Origin: Verrucomicrobiaceae bacterium
GTDB taxonomy: Bacteria > Verrucomicrobiota > Verrucomicrobiia > Verrucomicrobiales > Verrucomicrobiaceae
Assembly: GCA_027489965.1 (NCBI GenBank)
Contig: JAIXZA010000008.1
Location: 55,788-119,787, forward strand
Direction of reading: 5' to 3'
Length of the DNA: 64,000 nucleotides
The notes beneath the pieces were generated by a model. The model made no database searches and had not been told where the DNA came from. It saw only the letters and a program-made list of their open reading frames with translations. How positions within the stretch are numbered: the first letter of the stretch is position 1; every line of letters starts with the position of its first letter. Made by a program: the position numbers and the translations under genes. Below are positions 1-8,436 of the stretch, piece by piece.

Positions 1-704
1 TGGGTCGTTTCTTTCACGACGCGTGGACCGGCAAAGCCGATCATGCACTTTGGCTCAGCGATGATGATGTCACCGAGGGTCGCAAAGCTGGCCGTGACAC
101 CACCAGTCGTGGGGTGAGTTAGTACGGAAATGTAGGGCAGGGAAGCCTGGGAGTGGCGCGCCAGGGCACCGCTGGTCTTCGCCATCTGCATGAGGCTGAG
201 GATACCCTCATGCATGCGGGCTCCGCCTGAGGCAGAGAAAACAATGACAGGTTTGCGCTCAGCGGTTGCGGCCTCAATGGCGCGGGTGATTTTTTCACCG
301 ACGACGCTGCCCATAGAGGCTCCGAGGAAGCGGAAGTCCATGATGGCGAGCAGAACAGGGATGCCTTCGATACTGGCGCGGCCAGTCACGACGGCTTCTT
401 TGAGACCTGTTTTAGCTTGATAGGCCTTCACTTTATCAACGTAGCCTTTGAAGCCGAGAGCATCGACCGAGTCGATTTGCAGGTCCATTTCCTCAAAAGT
501 GCCTTCATCGACAAGGCTGGCGATGCGCTCTCCCGAGCTGATGGTGAAGTGGTAGCCGCAGCTAGTGCAGACTCGCAGATTTTTCACCAGGGCCTGCTCA
601 AAAAGGCTTTCAGCGCAGGAAGGGCACTTTGTCCAGAGTCCTTCTGGCATGTCTTTCTTCTTCTCGCCTAAATCATCGACAGAACGCTTTTTGAAAAATC
701 CCAT
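1..704 (-). CDS. accD: Acetyl-CoA carboxylase carboxyltransferase subunit beta (partial, C-terminus outside window)
   Basis: Reading the minus strand from the ATG at 704 gives MGFFKKRSVDDLGEKKKD followed by a four-cysteine zinc ribbon (C27, C30, C46, C49) and then the carboxyltransferase crotonase-like fold, with the family signature SASGGARMHEG and, near the edge, IGFAGPRVVKET. AccD pairs with AccA to move the carboxyl group from carboxybiotin to acetyl-CoA, the first committed step of fatty acid synthesis. About 234 residues are visible out of roughly 280 usual, so the gene runs off the left edge. It lies downstream of comF on the same strand, separated by a 133-base spacer that can fold. 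Family assignment is firm. Confidence 0.96.
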   Translation of the reverse strand, partial: MGFFKKRSVDDLGEKKKDMPEGLWTKCPSCAESLFEQALVKNLRVCTSCGYHFTISSGERIASLVDEGTFEEMDLQIDSVDALGFKGYVDKVKAYQAKTGLKEAVVTGRASIEGIPVLLAIMDFRFLGASMGSVVGEKITRAIEAATAERKPVIVFSASGGARMHEGILSLMQMAKTSGALARHSQASLPYISVLTHPTTGGVTASFATLGDIIIAEPKCMIGFAGPRVVKETT

Positions 705-736
705 GGTATGTATAAAGAGTGAATATCCCTCACGAT

Positions 737-811
737 AGACTGTCTTTTGTCTCCTCGGTTGGCAAGCCGCAGGAGTGCTGAGGAGCCTCCCCAACGTACA
801 TCGGACAGTCT
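737..811. other. Nested inverted repeats between comF and accD
   Basis: The arms agactgtc (737-744) and gacagtct (804-811) are exact reverse complements. Inside them ctcctc (751-756) pairs with gaggag (780-785), enclosing a small ggc-aa-gcc turn. On the minus strand this lies after the comF stop and before the accD start, so it could be a folded intercistronic leader. There is no clear U-tract, so it is not a convincing terminator. Confidence 0.3.
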
Positions 812-837
812 GGTCGTTGCCGGACGTGAGGGTGAGA

Positions 838-1644
838 CTAGCCTCTTGCTGCGGTGATGACCACCACTTTTTCAGCCTCGGCCTCTCGTTTTAATACTTT
901 GGCGCACTCGTGGGCCGTGGCTCCGGTGGTTAGGACGTCGTCCACGAGCAGGATTTTCTTGCCTTTGAGGACTGGCTGAGTGCTCCAGGGAAATGAACGC
1001 CGCAGGGCAAAAACGCCCCTTAAATTTTCCAGCCGTTGCTTGCGGTGCAGTCTTGCCTGAGTGGAAGTTTGCCGAGTCCGGCGTAAAACGGAGGCTGTGG
1101 GGATGCCTGTGGTCTCATGAAGCATTCGGCAGAGTTCCCAGCTTTGATTGAATCCGCGTTTCATTTGCCGGAAGTAGTGCATTGGCACGGGTACTAAAAG
1201 CCACTCAGAGAGATCGGTCTGCTCTAGGCGCGGGTCATTTAATCCAGCTTCTAAGGCCGCAGCCAAGACAGCCCGCAGGGAGATGTCTTTTCCATATTTG
1301 AACTGGTGGATGAGCTCGCGCATGGGGCCGTGTGCCTTGTAGCCTGAGACAGCAAAATCAAAGGCCAGACGGCGGCCATCGCAGTTCGAGCACAAAAAAG
1401 CGCGTGTCATGGGGCCGGAAAAGGGCTCGCCACAGCGGTCACAGTAGGGAGCCTGAATCGGGTCTAGATGATCCATGCATGGCTGACAAAGCCAGGCTTT
1501 CAGTCCTTTTCGCGGAGCCGACTGGCTCAGAGGTAGCTCACAACTGCGGCAGGATCTGGGAAAGACCAAATCTAGCACGTTCTGCCAGCCGAGTGACAGA
1601 CGCTGTTGGGTGATTCCTTGATCTACGGGGCCAGGGTAGGACAT
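838..1644 (-). CDS. comF: ComF-family phosphoribosyltransferase-like protein
   Basis: The 268-residue protein has the ComF layout: an N-terminal double zinc-finger region with paired cysteines (CRSC near residue 32, CQPC, CDRC, CSNC), then a PRTase fold ending in the PRPP-binding loop ILLVDDVLTTGAT. ComF proteins are linked to uptake of transforming DNA across the inner membrane in naturally competent bacteria, but many carriers are not known to be competent, so the role here is open. The ATG at 1644 is used; the divergent gene at 1732 begins 87 bases away. Other competence genes are not in the window. Confidence 0.88.
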   Translation of the reverse strand: MSYPGPVDQGITQQRLSLGWQNVLDLVFPRSCRSCELPLSQSAPRKGLKAWLCQPCMDHLDPIQAPYCDRCGEPFSGPMTRAFLCSNCDGRRLAFDFAVSGYKAHGPMRELIHQFKYGKDISLRAVLAAALEAGLNDPRLEQTDLSEWLLVPVPMHYFRQMKRGFNQSWELCRMLHETTGIPTASVLRRTRQTSTQARLHRKQRLENLRGVFALRRSFPWSTQPVLKGKKILLVDDVLTTGATAHECAKVLKREAEAEKVVVITAARG

Positions 1645-1731
1645 GCTGGAGGCTACCTTGCCGCAGTTAAAACTAAAATGAAGTTTGAATTTGGGGAAAA
1701 CCCAGAAACACCTACGCTAAGACCCTCGGAT

Positions 1732-2721
1732 ATGACTTTTCACCTCCTCACGCTGTTTTTGATCCATCTCATCATTGCGTGCACGGGTTGGACCATTGCT
1801 GCTGAGCCCAAATCTGGCATGTGGGTTTATGAGACAGAGACGATCGTTAGCTCCCAGAAGGAACAGGCGCAGCTTTTTGCCTTTTGCCAGGAGCGCCAAA
1901 TCACCGACCTCTTTTGGCAGGTGCATTTTGAAAAGTTGCGGACCGGGAGCACCAGACTGAAAGCAGGACCCCTTGATGCGTTGTTCTTGAAGGCCGCGCA
2001 TAGTCAGAAAATACGCCTGCACGCATTGATGGGAGATCCATCCCATACGCTCTCAGCCAAACATGATCGCGTGCAGGCCTGTGTGGATGCCCTTATCAGT
2101 TACAATGAAGAAAACACGCCTGAGGCACGCTTTGACGGCCTGCATCTGGATATTGAGCCACATGGATTAGCCGAGTGGAAGAAAGCCGATCTTTCCGCGA
2201 AGTGTTGCTTGATTGCCCAGTTCGTGGAGGTTCATGCCAAAGTGGCCAAGCGCCTGGATGCAGCTGCAACGGGGCTGGTCTTTGGCACGGACATTGTTTT
2301 CTGGCTGGATAAACTCAATGCTGAAGGAACGCCAATGTATCCAGTTCTCCACGGCGGCGTAACTCAAGATCCAGTGAAGCATTTGTTCGGTATCGTCGAT
2401 CATGTCGCGATCATGAGTTATCGCGGTACGGTGGAGGGGAGAAATGGCAGCATCGCACTCGTTGAGCGGACAATTGACCATGCCGACGTGACCTCAGCGG
2501 AAGTCTTTGTCGGCGTGAAGATGGCCAAGATCGGCCCCGCGATGGAGTCTTATTTTGGGCGCACCGAGGCAGAGATGCAGGCAGATTTGCAACGCGTGGA
2601 GTCGGTCTATCGCCCTCATTCAAGTTATGCAGGGATCGCCTATTTTATGTATGAGGCCTTTAAAGTCATGCCTCGAGGGGCTCACGCACGCTCATCTCGG
2701 AGGATTGACACTGACTCATGA
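1732..2721 (+). CDS. Secreted protein, putative TIM-barrel glycosidase-like, function unknown
   Basis: I chose the ATG at 1732 because it places a clean signal peptide first (MTFHLLTLFLIHLIIACTGW, cleavage near AAEP). The frame stays open upstream to 1606, but that extension overlaps the start of comF and would bury the signal sequence. The mature protein (about 305 residues) has features of (beta/alpha)8 glycosidase-like folds: FDGLHLDIEPHG, resembling the DxxDIE-type strand of GH18-like barrels, then HVAIMSYRGTV and AGIAYFMYEAF near the C-terminus. I do not recognise the exact family and no substrate can be named. It probably acts in the periplasm or is secreted. It sits between comF and a two-component system with no sign of co-function. 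Confidence 0.6.
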   Translation: MTFHLLTLFLIHLIIACTGWTIAAEPKSGMWVYETETIVSSQKEQAQLFAFCQERQITDLFWQVHFEKLRTGSTRLKAGPLDALFLKAAHSQKIRLHALMGDPSHTLSAKHDRVQACVDALISYNEENTPEARFDGLHLDIEPHGLAEWKKADLSAKCCLIAQFVEVHAKVAKRLDAAATGLVFGTDIVFWLDKLNAEGTPMYPVLHGGVTQDPVKHLFGIVDHVAIMSYRGTVEGRNGSIALVERTIDHADVTSAEVFVGVKMAKIGPAMESYFGRTEAEMQADLQRVESVYRPHSSYAGIAYFMYEAFKVMPRGAHARSSRRIDTDS

Positions 2722-2749
2722 CTGCGACTGAATTCACTTCTGCTTAGAT

Positions 2750-3931
2750 ATGAGATCTGCCTTTATCGAAAAACTGCTCAAACGCATGGACCGCCTGGAG
2801 CCTGGCGAGGTTCAGGGCTTTGTGCTGGAGTTGATCAAAGAGAAGGGGTTCTTCGAAAAGACCTTTCAGGCGCTGCAAGAGGGCGTCATTCTTTTGGATG
2901 CTGAGGCGACCGTTACTTATGTAAACAGTGCGGCTTGTGTGCTCTTCGGATTTCAGCAAGAGCAGGTGATCGGCCAAAAGCTCACCCAAGGCATGAGAGG
3001 ATTGGATTGGAATGAGCTGCTCATTCCTGGCACGGTGATCAGTCGCGACATGGAGGTGTTTTATCCAGAGAATCGCTATCTAAACTTTTACATCACGAGC
3101 ATCGACGATGATCAGCCGCTGGGTTTTGTGATGCTGATTCGTGATGTCACCGAGACGCGTAAACGAACAGAAGAGCAGATCGAAAGTGAGCGTTTGAATG
3201 CCTTCACTCTTCTCGCTGCAGGCGTGGCACATGAGCTAGGCAACCCGCTGAACTCACTGACCATTCATCTGCAACTCCTGGAGCGTCGTTTGAAAAAAAT
3301 GGGCAAGTCAGGCGAGCCGATGCGTGAGCATCTGGATGTGGCCACCGGCGAGATTAAACGCATGGACGGCATCATTAGCCAGTTTTTGGCGGCCATCCGA
3401 CCGACGAAGCCCCAGCTGCAACGCACCCAGATTAGCGATCTGCTCAAAGAGAGCCTGCGTTTCTTGAAACCCGATTTGGAGCAGTCGAAGGTGAAGGTGA
3501 AACTGGATCTGCGCAACGATCTGCCAGCCATGCCGCTGGATGCAGATCAGATGAAGCAGGCCATTTACAATTTGATCCGTAACGCCAGTCAAGCGATGCC
3601 CAAAGGCGGCACTCTGACAATTACTGGGACGTACAACGACTTTGAAGTGAGATTGAGCTTTGAAGATACAGGGAAGGGTATTTCAGCGGAACAAATGGGC
3701 CGTCTGTTTCAGCCCTTTTCAACGACGCGTGCCGGTGGAAATGGACTAGGCCTGCTCATCGTCCGCCGCATCATTCGTGAGCATGGCGGTGAGATTGACA
3801 TTGAGAGTCGCGCAGGCCAGGGTACCCGAGTCAGTCTCTGGTTGCCGTTGGTCGAGCGCAAGGTGCGCCTTTTACAAGCAGGAACAGAAGACTTGGCAGT
3901 GATGGACAAAACGACTAATCTAAACGGATGA
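2750..3931 (+). CDS. PAS-domain sensor histidine kinase (NtrB-like)
   Basis: This 393-residue kinase has no transmembrane segment. A PAS domain occupies about residues 35-140 (FQALQEGVILLDAEATVTYV). The dimerisation/phosphoacceptor helix carries GVAHELGNPLNSL with the phosphorylated His near residue 161. The ATPase domain shows the N box (NLIRNASQAMPKGG) and G boxes (FEDTGKGIS, GGNGLGLLIVRRIIREHGG). Its last codons overlap the start of the response regulator by four bases (ATGA), so the two are translationally coupled. The cytoplasmic layout resembles NtrB-type kinases that read internal signals; the signal itself cannot be inferred. Confidence 0.92.
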   Translation: MRSAFIEKLLKRMDRLEPGEVQGFVLELIKEKGFFEKTFQALQEGVILLDAEATVTYVNSAACVLFGFQQEQVIGQKLTQGMRGLDWNELLIPGTVISRDMEVFYPENRYLNFYITSIDDDQPLGFVMLIRDVTETRKRTEEQIESERLNAFTLLAAGVAHELGNPLNSLTIHLQLLERRLKKMGKSGEPMREHLDVATGEIKRMDGIISQFLAAIRPTKPQLQRTQISDLLKESLRFLKPDLEQSKVKVKLDLRNDLPAMPLDADQMKQAIYNLIRNASQAMPKGGTLTITGTYNDFEVRLSFEDTGKGISAEQMGRLFQPFSTTRAGGNGLGLLIVRRIIREHGGEIDIESRAGQGTRVSLWLPLVERKVRLLQAGTEDLAVMDKTTNLNG

Positions 3932-5355
3932 CCGACCTCGCCACTGTTCTCATCGTTGATGATGAAAAGCACACTCGGGATGGGTTACGCCTGTCTCTTG
4001 AGGATGACTTTGATTGCTACGTGGCAGGCAATGCGGCGGAGGCGATGGAGCATCTGAAAAATGATCAGATCGATGTGATGCTCACCGATCTTCGTTTGGG
4101 TGAGGATGATGGCATGAAGCTGCTAGAGCAGGCACTCGCTCTGCCCAAGCCACCTGTCTGCATCATGATGACGGCTTATGGCAGTGTGGATACGGCCGTG
4201 GAGGCGATGCGCCGAGGTGCCTATCATTTTGTCACCAAGCCACTGAATCTGGATGAAGTGGAACTGCTGGTGAAGCGAGCTCTGCGCAGCCGACATTTGG
4301 AACATGAAAACAAGGCTCTGAAACAGCAGGTCGAGCAAAAATTTTCTATTGAAGGCATTCTTGGCAAAGCTGATGCGTTAAAGCCGATTCTAGAAACTAT
4401 CCAACAGGTGGCACCCACACGCGCCACCGTTTTGATTGAGGGAGAGAGTGGCACGGGGAAAGAACTTGTTGCTCGGGCTGTGCACAATCTCAGTGGTCGT
4501 CCCAAGGCCAAAATAGTGACGGTGCACTGCGCTGCTTTGTCAGCTCAGATTTTAGAGAGTGAGCTTTTTGGTCACGAAAAGGGCTCGTTTACGGGCGCTC
4601 AAGAGCGTCGGCTCGGGCGCTTTGAGTTGGCAGATGGAGGCACTCTTTTTCTCGATGAAATCGGTGAGATTGACGCGGCAACGCAGGTAAAACTTCTCCG
4701 TGCCCTGGGAGAACAAACCATTGAACGTGTTGGCGGTAGCAAGCCCATCAAGGTGGATGTGCGTGTTGTTGCAGCAACAAACAAGGATCTCGCCAAGATG
4801 GTAGAAGAGGGCAAGTTCCGCGAGGATCTTTACTGGCGGCTGCGCGTGGTGACCATTCACATGCCGCCTCTGCGGACTCGAAAAGGGGATATTCCTGTAT
4901 TGGCCGATCATTTCCTCAAGGAGTTATCTTCTGCAAACGGTAAGGCCTTCAAAGCTCTGGGTGAAGACGCGCTGCCTCAACTCATGAATTATGATTGGCC
5001 TGGCAATGTGCGCGAGCTGCGTGCAGCCATCGAACATGGCGTGGTGATGAGCAATAGTGGCCGCATCATGGCCAAGCATTTGCCAGCTTATTTGTCGCAG
5101 CCTGGCGGACTCGGCTGGCGGGTGCCTGCGACTCTGGGGGGTAAAGGTGCGCAGAGTGATGAAGCGACCAGCAAAGCACCACTCGATATTCATGAGGCAG
5201 AGAAGCATCTCATCCTGGAAGCTCTGGAACGCAGCGGCAACAATCGCAGTGAAGCTGCTGAGCTTCTCAACATGAGTCGCCGCAGTTTGCAAAGAAAACT
5301 CAAGGAAATGGGCATGGTCAGAAAGCACCGGCCTAGAGCGAAAGCGCCGAAATAA
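3928..5355 (+). CDS. Sigma-54-dependent response regulator (NtrC family)
   Basis: This 475-residue regulator has three parts. The receiver (1-120) has the acidic pair DD at 11-12 and phosphoacceptor D54 (MLTDLRLG). The AAA+ domain has Walker A GESGTGKE near residue 172, the sigma-54 contact loop as GSFTGA near residue 218 (usual form GAFTGA), Walker B TLFLDEIGEID and the arginine-finger region. A C-terminal Fis-type helix-turn-helix reads SGNNRSEAAELLNMSRRSLQRKL. It should activate sigma-54 promoters after phosphorylation by the overlapping upstream kinase. Sigma-54 itself is not in the window and targets are unknown. Confidence 0.95.
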   Translation: MTDLATVLIVDDEKHTRDGLRLSLEDDFDCYVAGNAAEAMEHLKNDQIDVMLTDLRLGEDDGMKLLEQALALPKPPVCIMMTAYGSVDTAVEAMRRGAYHFVTKPLNLDEVELLVKRALRSRHLEHENKALKQQVEQKFSIEGILGKADALKPILETIQQVAPTRATVLIEGESGTGKELVARAVHNLSGRPKAKIVTVHCAALSAQILESELFGHEKGSFTGAQERRLGRFELADGGTLFLDEIGEIDAATQVKLLRALGEQTIERVGGSKPIKVDVRVVAATNKDLAKMVEEGKFREDLYWRLRVVTIHMPPLRTRKGDIPVLADHFLKELSSANGKAFKALGEDALPQLMNYDWPGNVRELRAAIEHGVVMSNSGRIMAKHLPAYLSQPGGLGWRVPATLGGKGAQSDEATSKAPLDIHEAEKHLILEALERSGNNRSEAAELLNMSRRSLQRKLKEMGMVRKHRPRAKAPK

Positions 5356-5388
5356 TGGCTTGAGTCAATCCACGAACATCCATCCGAT

Positions 5389-6285
5389 ATGTCTGCACTC
5401 TATCTACCAGTTCCACTGCCATCTTTTCTTGTGACGCCACTGGCTGAAACGCACGCGATTGAGCAGGAGCCATCTGCAACTGTTCGTGGCATGGTCGTGC
5501 CCGGAGGTTTTGCGGTTTCGGAGAGCCTCTTATCGAGCTTGCCTAACCTAGAGGTTATTAGTGTCTTTGGCGTCGGGTATGATGGTGTTCCTATTGCTCT
5601 CTGTCAGCAACGTGGAATCCGTGTGACCAATACGCCGGATGTTCTTACCGAGGATGTAGCGGACATTGCCACGGCGCTCGTGCTCATGACAAGTCGTCGT
5701 CTAGCTGAGGCAGAGAAGTTTATCCGCGCTGGTTCATGGACTTCTGGAGCTTTTCCATTAGCCCACGCGTTGCGTGGAAAAACGGCGGGTATTGTCGGAC
5801 TGGGTCGTATTGGGAAAGCGATTGCGCATCGCCTCATCGCTCACGGCTTGAAGATCGCATACTTTGGCAGGCAACCGCAGGCTGTTGCCTATGACTATTG
5901 TGACTTACTTTGTGGGCTTGCCCAAAAGGCCGATTTTTTAATCGTTGCCTGTCCCGGTGGCAGCAGTACAAAACATCTCATCAACGCTGAAGTCCTGAGC
6001 GCGCTTGGATCAGACGGCATCTTGATCAACATTGCCCGTGGTTCGGTGGTGGATGAAGCAGCTCTGATCGCAGCATTAAAGATTGGGGTGATTCGTGGTG
6101 CAGGCTTGGATGTTTTTGAGAATGAGCCACATGTTCCCACTGAACTGATCGATTCAGAAAAGGTGGTGATATTGCCGCATGTTGGAAGCGCCACTCATGA
6201 GACACGTCAGGCGATGGCACAGTTGGTGCGGGATAACTTAGCGGCCCATTTTGCCAATCAGCCCTTGGTGACTCCCGTCTGTTGA
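5389..6285 (+). CDS. D-isomer-specific 2-hydroxyacid dehydrogenase (glyoxylate/hydroxypyruvate reductase type)
   Basis: The 298-residue protein has the two-lobed 2-hydroxyacid dehydrogenase fold with the Rossmann motif GIVGLGRIGKAI and the catalytic trio R217 (NIARGSVVD), E246 (ENEPHV) and H264 (LPHVGSATHET). The family reduces 2-oxoacids with NAD(P)H. The short N-lobe and overall size resemble plant and bacterial hydroxypyruvate/glyoxylate reductases rather than SerA (a true serA lies at 52.3 kb) or formate dehydrogenase. Exact substrate cannot be set from sequence. It starts 33 bases after the response regulator and is followed 22 bases later by mobA, so a loose operon is possible. Confidence 0.87.
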   Translation: MSALYLPVPLPSFLVTPLAETHAIEQEPSATVRGMVVPGGFAVSESLLSSLPNLEVISVFGVGYDGVPIALCQQRGIRVTNTPDVLTEDVADIATALVLMTSRRLAEAEKFIRAGSWTSGAFPLAHALRGKTAGIVGLGRIGKAIAHRLIAHGLKIAYFGRQPQAVAYDYCDLLCGLAQKADFLIVACPGGSSTKHLINAEVLSALGSDGILINIARGSVVDEAALIAALKIGVIRGAGLDVFENEPHVPTELIDSEKVVILPHVGSATHETRQAMAQLVRDNLAAHFANQPLVTPVC

Positions 6286-6307
6286 CCAACAAACCTCAGT
6301 CCATTCT

Positions 6308-6925
6308 ATGTTGATGCCCCCGTTCGCCGCTGTGCTTTTGGCTGGAGGTCGATCCCAGCGTATGGGGCAGGATAAAGCCTTTTTAAAATGGGAAGGCGAA
6401 TGTCTCTGGCAGCTTCAGTTAGATAAACTTTCAGCCTTGAATCCGAGTCGCCTAATCTTTTCGTGCCGCGAAGAACAACGAGTGCAGTTTGTCTCGATTG
6501 ATTCTAGGATCGAATGGTTTTTTGATCCACAAAAGTTTCAGTTAGGGCCACTGGGGATTATCCACCGTGTGTTGAGAGTCGTTCAGATGCCTTTGATTGT
6601 CTTGGCGGTGGACATGCCGCGTATGACAGCTGATTTTATGCGTCAAGAAATCTTGGCAGCGCAGATTTTGGATCGAGGTCTCTTTTATTCGTCAGCTTCA
6701 GGATTGGAGCCGCTGGCTGCGCTCTATGTTCCGTCAATGTTGCCGATCATGGAAGAAGCCCTGAAGGCTGATCAACTGAGCCTGCAAAAGCTTTTGTTGC
6801 AAGCTCATGACCGTGACTTGGTTGATATTCGAATGGCGGCAGATCATCAAAAGCCATTCTTCTCGAACTGCAATACTCCCTCTGAATGGGAGCATGAAAA
6901 AGGCAGGTCGGAGAGACCTGCCTGA
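6308..6925 (+). CDS. mobA: Molybdenum cofactor guanylyltransferase (MobA-like NTP transferase)
   Basis: The N-terminus carries the nucleotidyltransferase signature LAGGRSQRMGQDKAFL, followed by LGPLGIIHRVL and the metal-binding LAVDMPRMT. Length (205 residues) fits MobA, which adds GMP to molybdopterin to make the guanine-dinucleotide cofactor used by DMSO-reductase-family enzymes. The ActB protein at 28 kb belongs structurally to that family but such proteins are known to lack molybdenum, so the client enzyme is elsewhere. Two in-frame ATGs lie close together (6308, 6314). The last codons coincide with the terminator hairpin of the convergent sigma factor gene. Confidence 0.83.
   Translation: MLMPPFAAVLLAGGRSQRMGQDKAFLKWEGECLWQLQLDKLSALNPSRLIFSCREEQRVQFVSIDSRIEWFFDPQKFQLGPLGIIHRVLRVVQMPLIVLAVDMPRMTADFMRQEILAAQILDRGLFYSSASGLEPLAALYVPSMLPIMEEALKADQLSLQKLLLQAHDRDLVDIRMAADHQKPFFSNCNTPSEWEHEKGRSERPA
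6896..6923 (-). terminator. Rho-independent terminator of the sigma factor gene, inside the mobA 3' end
   Basis: The perfect 9-bp stem aggcaggtc (6901-6909) / gacctgcct (6915-6923) has a five-base loop. Read on the minus strand it is followed by a run of five T (6897-6901 are A on the plus strand). It is placed 23 bases past the minus-strand sigma-factor stop, while on the plus strand it overlaps the final mobA codons and lacks a T-run. Confidence 0.75.
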
Positions 6926-6945
6926 TTCGGTTGAAGCTTGAAAGA

Positions 6946-7833
6946 CTATTCCAGCGCAGCTGCCTTCTTTTTCTTTTTGGCACCAGCATTCCGAAGAGCC
7001 TTTGGAATCGGATCTTCCTTTTTCTGAAGCGCACGACGCAGCTTTCGTAGCGCGATGTTTTGCAACTGACGAATACGCTCACGGGTAACGCCAAACTCCT
7101 GGCCCACTTCTTCTAGAGTGCGTGGTTTTTGACCAGCAAGACCGAAGCGGGCATCAATGATCTTACGCTCACGCTCATCTAGGACGGTCAACAAGCCATC
7201 AAGCTGGCTGTGCATGTTCTTGTGGCTGAGTAGATCGAAAGGCGTTTGCGCATTTTCGTCACCAACGATTTCACCGAACTCGGTGCTGTCGTCGTCACTG
7301 ATCGGCGCATCCAGTGAGGCTGGCCGCATGGAAGCCACCTTGAGCTGACTGAGTTTCGCACGATCGATACCGATTTCTTCAGAGAGTTCATCGTCGGTTG
7401 GTTCACGTCCGAGTTCTTCAGACATGGCCATGGCCACGCGGCGCATCTTACTGATCTTATCCACCATGTGGACAGGTAGCCTGATGGTCTTTGACTGGTT
7501 GGCTAGAGCGCGCTTGATGGACTGTTTGATCCACCAGGCTGCATAAGTTGAAAGCTTGCCACCTTTGTTTGGATCAAAGCGTTCTACGGCCTTCATCAGG
7601 CCGATGTTGCCTTCTGAAATCAAATCCAGAAGAGGCAATCCGTAGTTCGCGTAATCTTGGGCGATCTTTACCACCAAGCGAAGATTCGCGCGGATCATGT
7701 GTGAGCGCGCTTCTGGATCGCCGCGCTTGATGCGCTCAGCGAGATCCACTTCCTGATCGGGAGTCAGCAAATCCGTTTTGCCGATTTCCCGCAGGTAGAT
7801 TTTAATACCTCCGTCGAGTTCCATATTAGACAT
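6946..7833 (-). CDS. rpoD: RNA polymerase sigma-70 family primary-type sigma factor (RpoD/SigA-like)
   Basis: The 295-residue protein begins with region 1.2 (IKIYLREIGKTDLLTPDQEV), continues with region 2 (LRLVVKIAQDYANYGLPLLD, LISEGNIGLMKAVERFDP, KLSTYAAWWIKQSIKRAL), region 3 and region 4 (TLEEVGQEFGVTRERIRQLQ), and ends in a Lys/Ala-rich tail. Regions 2.4 and 4.2 are of group 1/2 type. Region 1.1 is missing, as in short primary or group 2 sigmas, so it may be the housekeeping sigma or an RpoS/SigB-like paralogue. Two nearby starts exist (7833, 7824); neither has a Shine-Dalgarno. A terminator follows at 6896-6923. Confidence 0.92.
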   Translation of the reverse strand: MSNMELDGGIKIYLREIGKTDLLTPDQEVDLAERIKRGDPEARSHMIRANLRLVVKIAQDYANYGLPLLDLISEGNIGLMKAVERFDPNKGGKLSTYAAWWIKQSIKRALANQSKTIRLPVHMVDKISKMRRVAMAMSEELGREPTDDELSEEIGIDRAKLSQLKVASMRPASLDAPISDDDSTEFGEIVGDENAQTPFDLLSHKNMHSQLDGLLTVLDERERKIIDARFGLAGQKPRTLEEVGQEFGVTRERIRQLQNIALRKLRRALQKKEDPIPKALRNAGAKKKKKAAALE

Positions 7834-8321
7834 TACAAATGATATACGATGCAGTTATGCTTTTCTTAAATTCCCCGTCAAAAAAGTGGGGGATTGGTAG
7901 TATAGCATAAAACGACTGCTTTTCGCTCTATTTTTTTGAAGCAGCTATTCTGCCAATCTTTAAACACAAGTTGTCTGACAATTTCACGGTTAAATTGAGC
8001 AGACGATGACACCTCCTTAAAACTAAAGTTTGAAGACTTCGTCAATAAGTTTTCACATTTTGTCATTTTTATGAAAATTTAGATTTTCCAGGATTTGGTT
8101 TTATAATGATTTATTTCTAGCTGAAAGAGATTTGAAGCCATGTGAATTCACTTGTTGCCAGATCTTCCCGAGGTGCTATTCCTTTATTATTGAGGAGGGA
8201 CAACCAATCTTAAACTTCAAAGAGGAAGAGTGATCAACCTTTATGAAATTTAAAGTTATTGTGCTAATTCTAAAAAATATCTTGCCAGGGTAAGATATTG
8301 CGTGTTATTATAATTTTAACT
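7834..8321. other. AT-rich intergenic region between the divergent sigma factor and tRNA-Gly genes
   Basis: No convincing coding sequence is seen in these 488 bases. On the minus strand two candidate promoter pieces for the sigma gene are present: TATACT (7899-7904 read in reverse) and TTGACG (7876-7881) with CATAAC (7854-7859) 16 bases further on. A 62-codon minus-strand frame at 7878-8066 shows no family features. The right end carries the tRNA promoter and an inverted repeat described separately. Confidence 0.5.
8276..8314 (+). promoter_or_regulatory. Candidate tRNA-Gly promoter with operator-like inverted repeat
   Basis: A perfect TATAAT lies at 8309-8314, about eight bases before the mature tRNA 5' end. 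Just upstream is an exact 8-bp inverted repeat, aatatctt (8276-8283) and aagatatt (8292-8299), separated by eight bases and covering the place where a -35 box would sit. TTGCCA at 8282-8287 is 21 bases from the -10, longer than usual. The promoter is likely because of its position; an operator role for the repeat is inference. Confidence 0.4.
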
Positions 8322-8395
8322 GCGGGTATAGCTTAGTGGTAAAGTTCCAGCCTTCCAAGCTGGCCATGTGGGTTCGATTCCCACTACCCGCTCCA
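8322..8395 (+). tRNA. tRNA-Gly (anticodon UCC)
   Basis: The cloverleaf reads directly: acceptor gcgggta (8322-8328) pairs with tacccgc (8385-8391), discriminator T at 8392 and an encoded CCA at 8393-8395. The anticodon stem ccagc/gctgg holds loop cttccaa with anticodon TCC. The T-arm is gtggg-ttcgatt-cccac. It is a single gene, not in an array. No integrase or attachment duplication is visible beside it. Confidence 0.97.
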
Positions 8396-8436
8396 GTTAA
8401 AGTTCAATAGCTCGCAATAAATCAACTTCTGCTGTC

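Noticed and set aside
7878..8066. A 62-codon minus-strand frame upstream of the sigma factor gene
   Set aside because: It overlaps the likely sigma promoter region and has no recognisable protein pattern.
8322..8395. tRNA-Gly as an integration site
   Set aside because: No integrase, no repeated tRNA 3' end and no change of gene type follow; downstream is an ordinary export locus.
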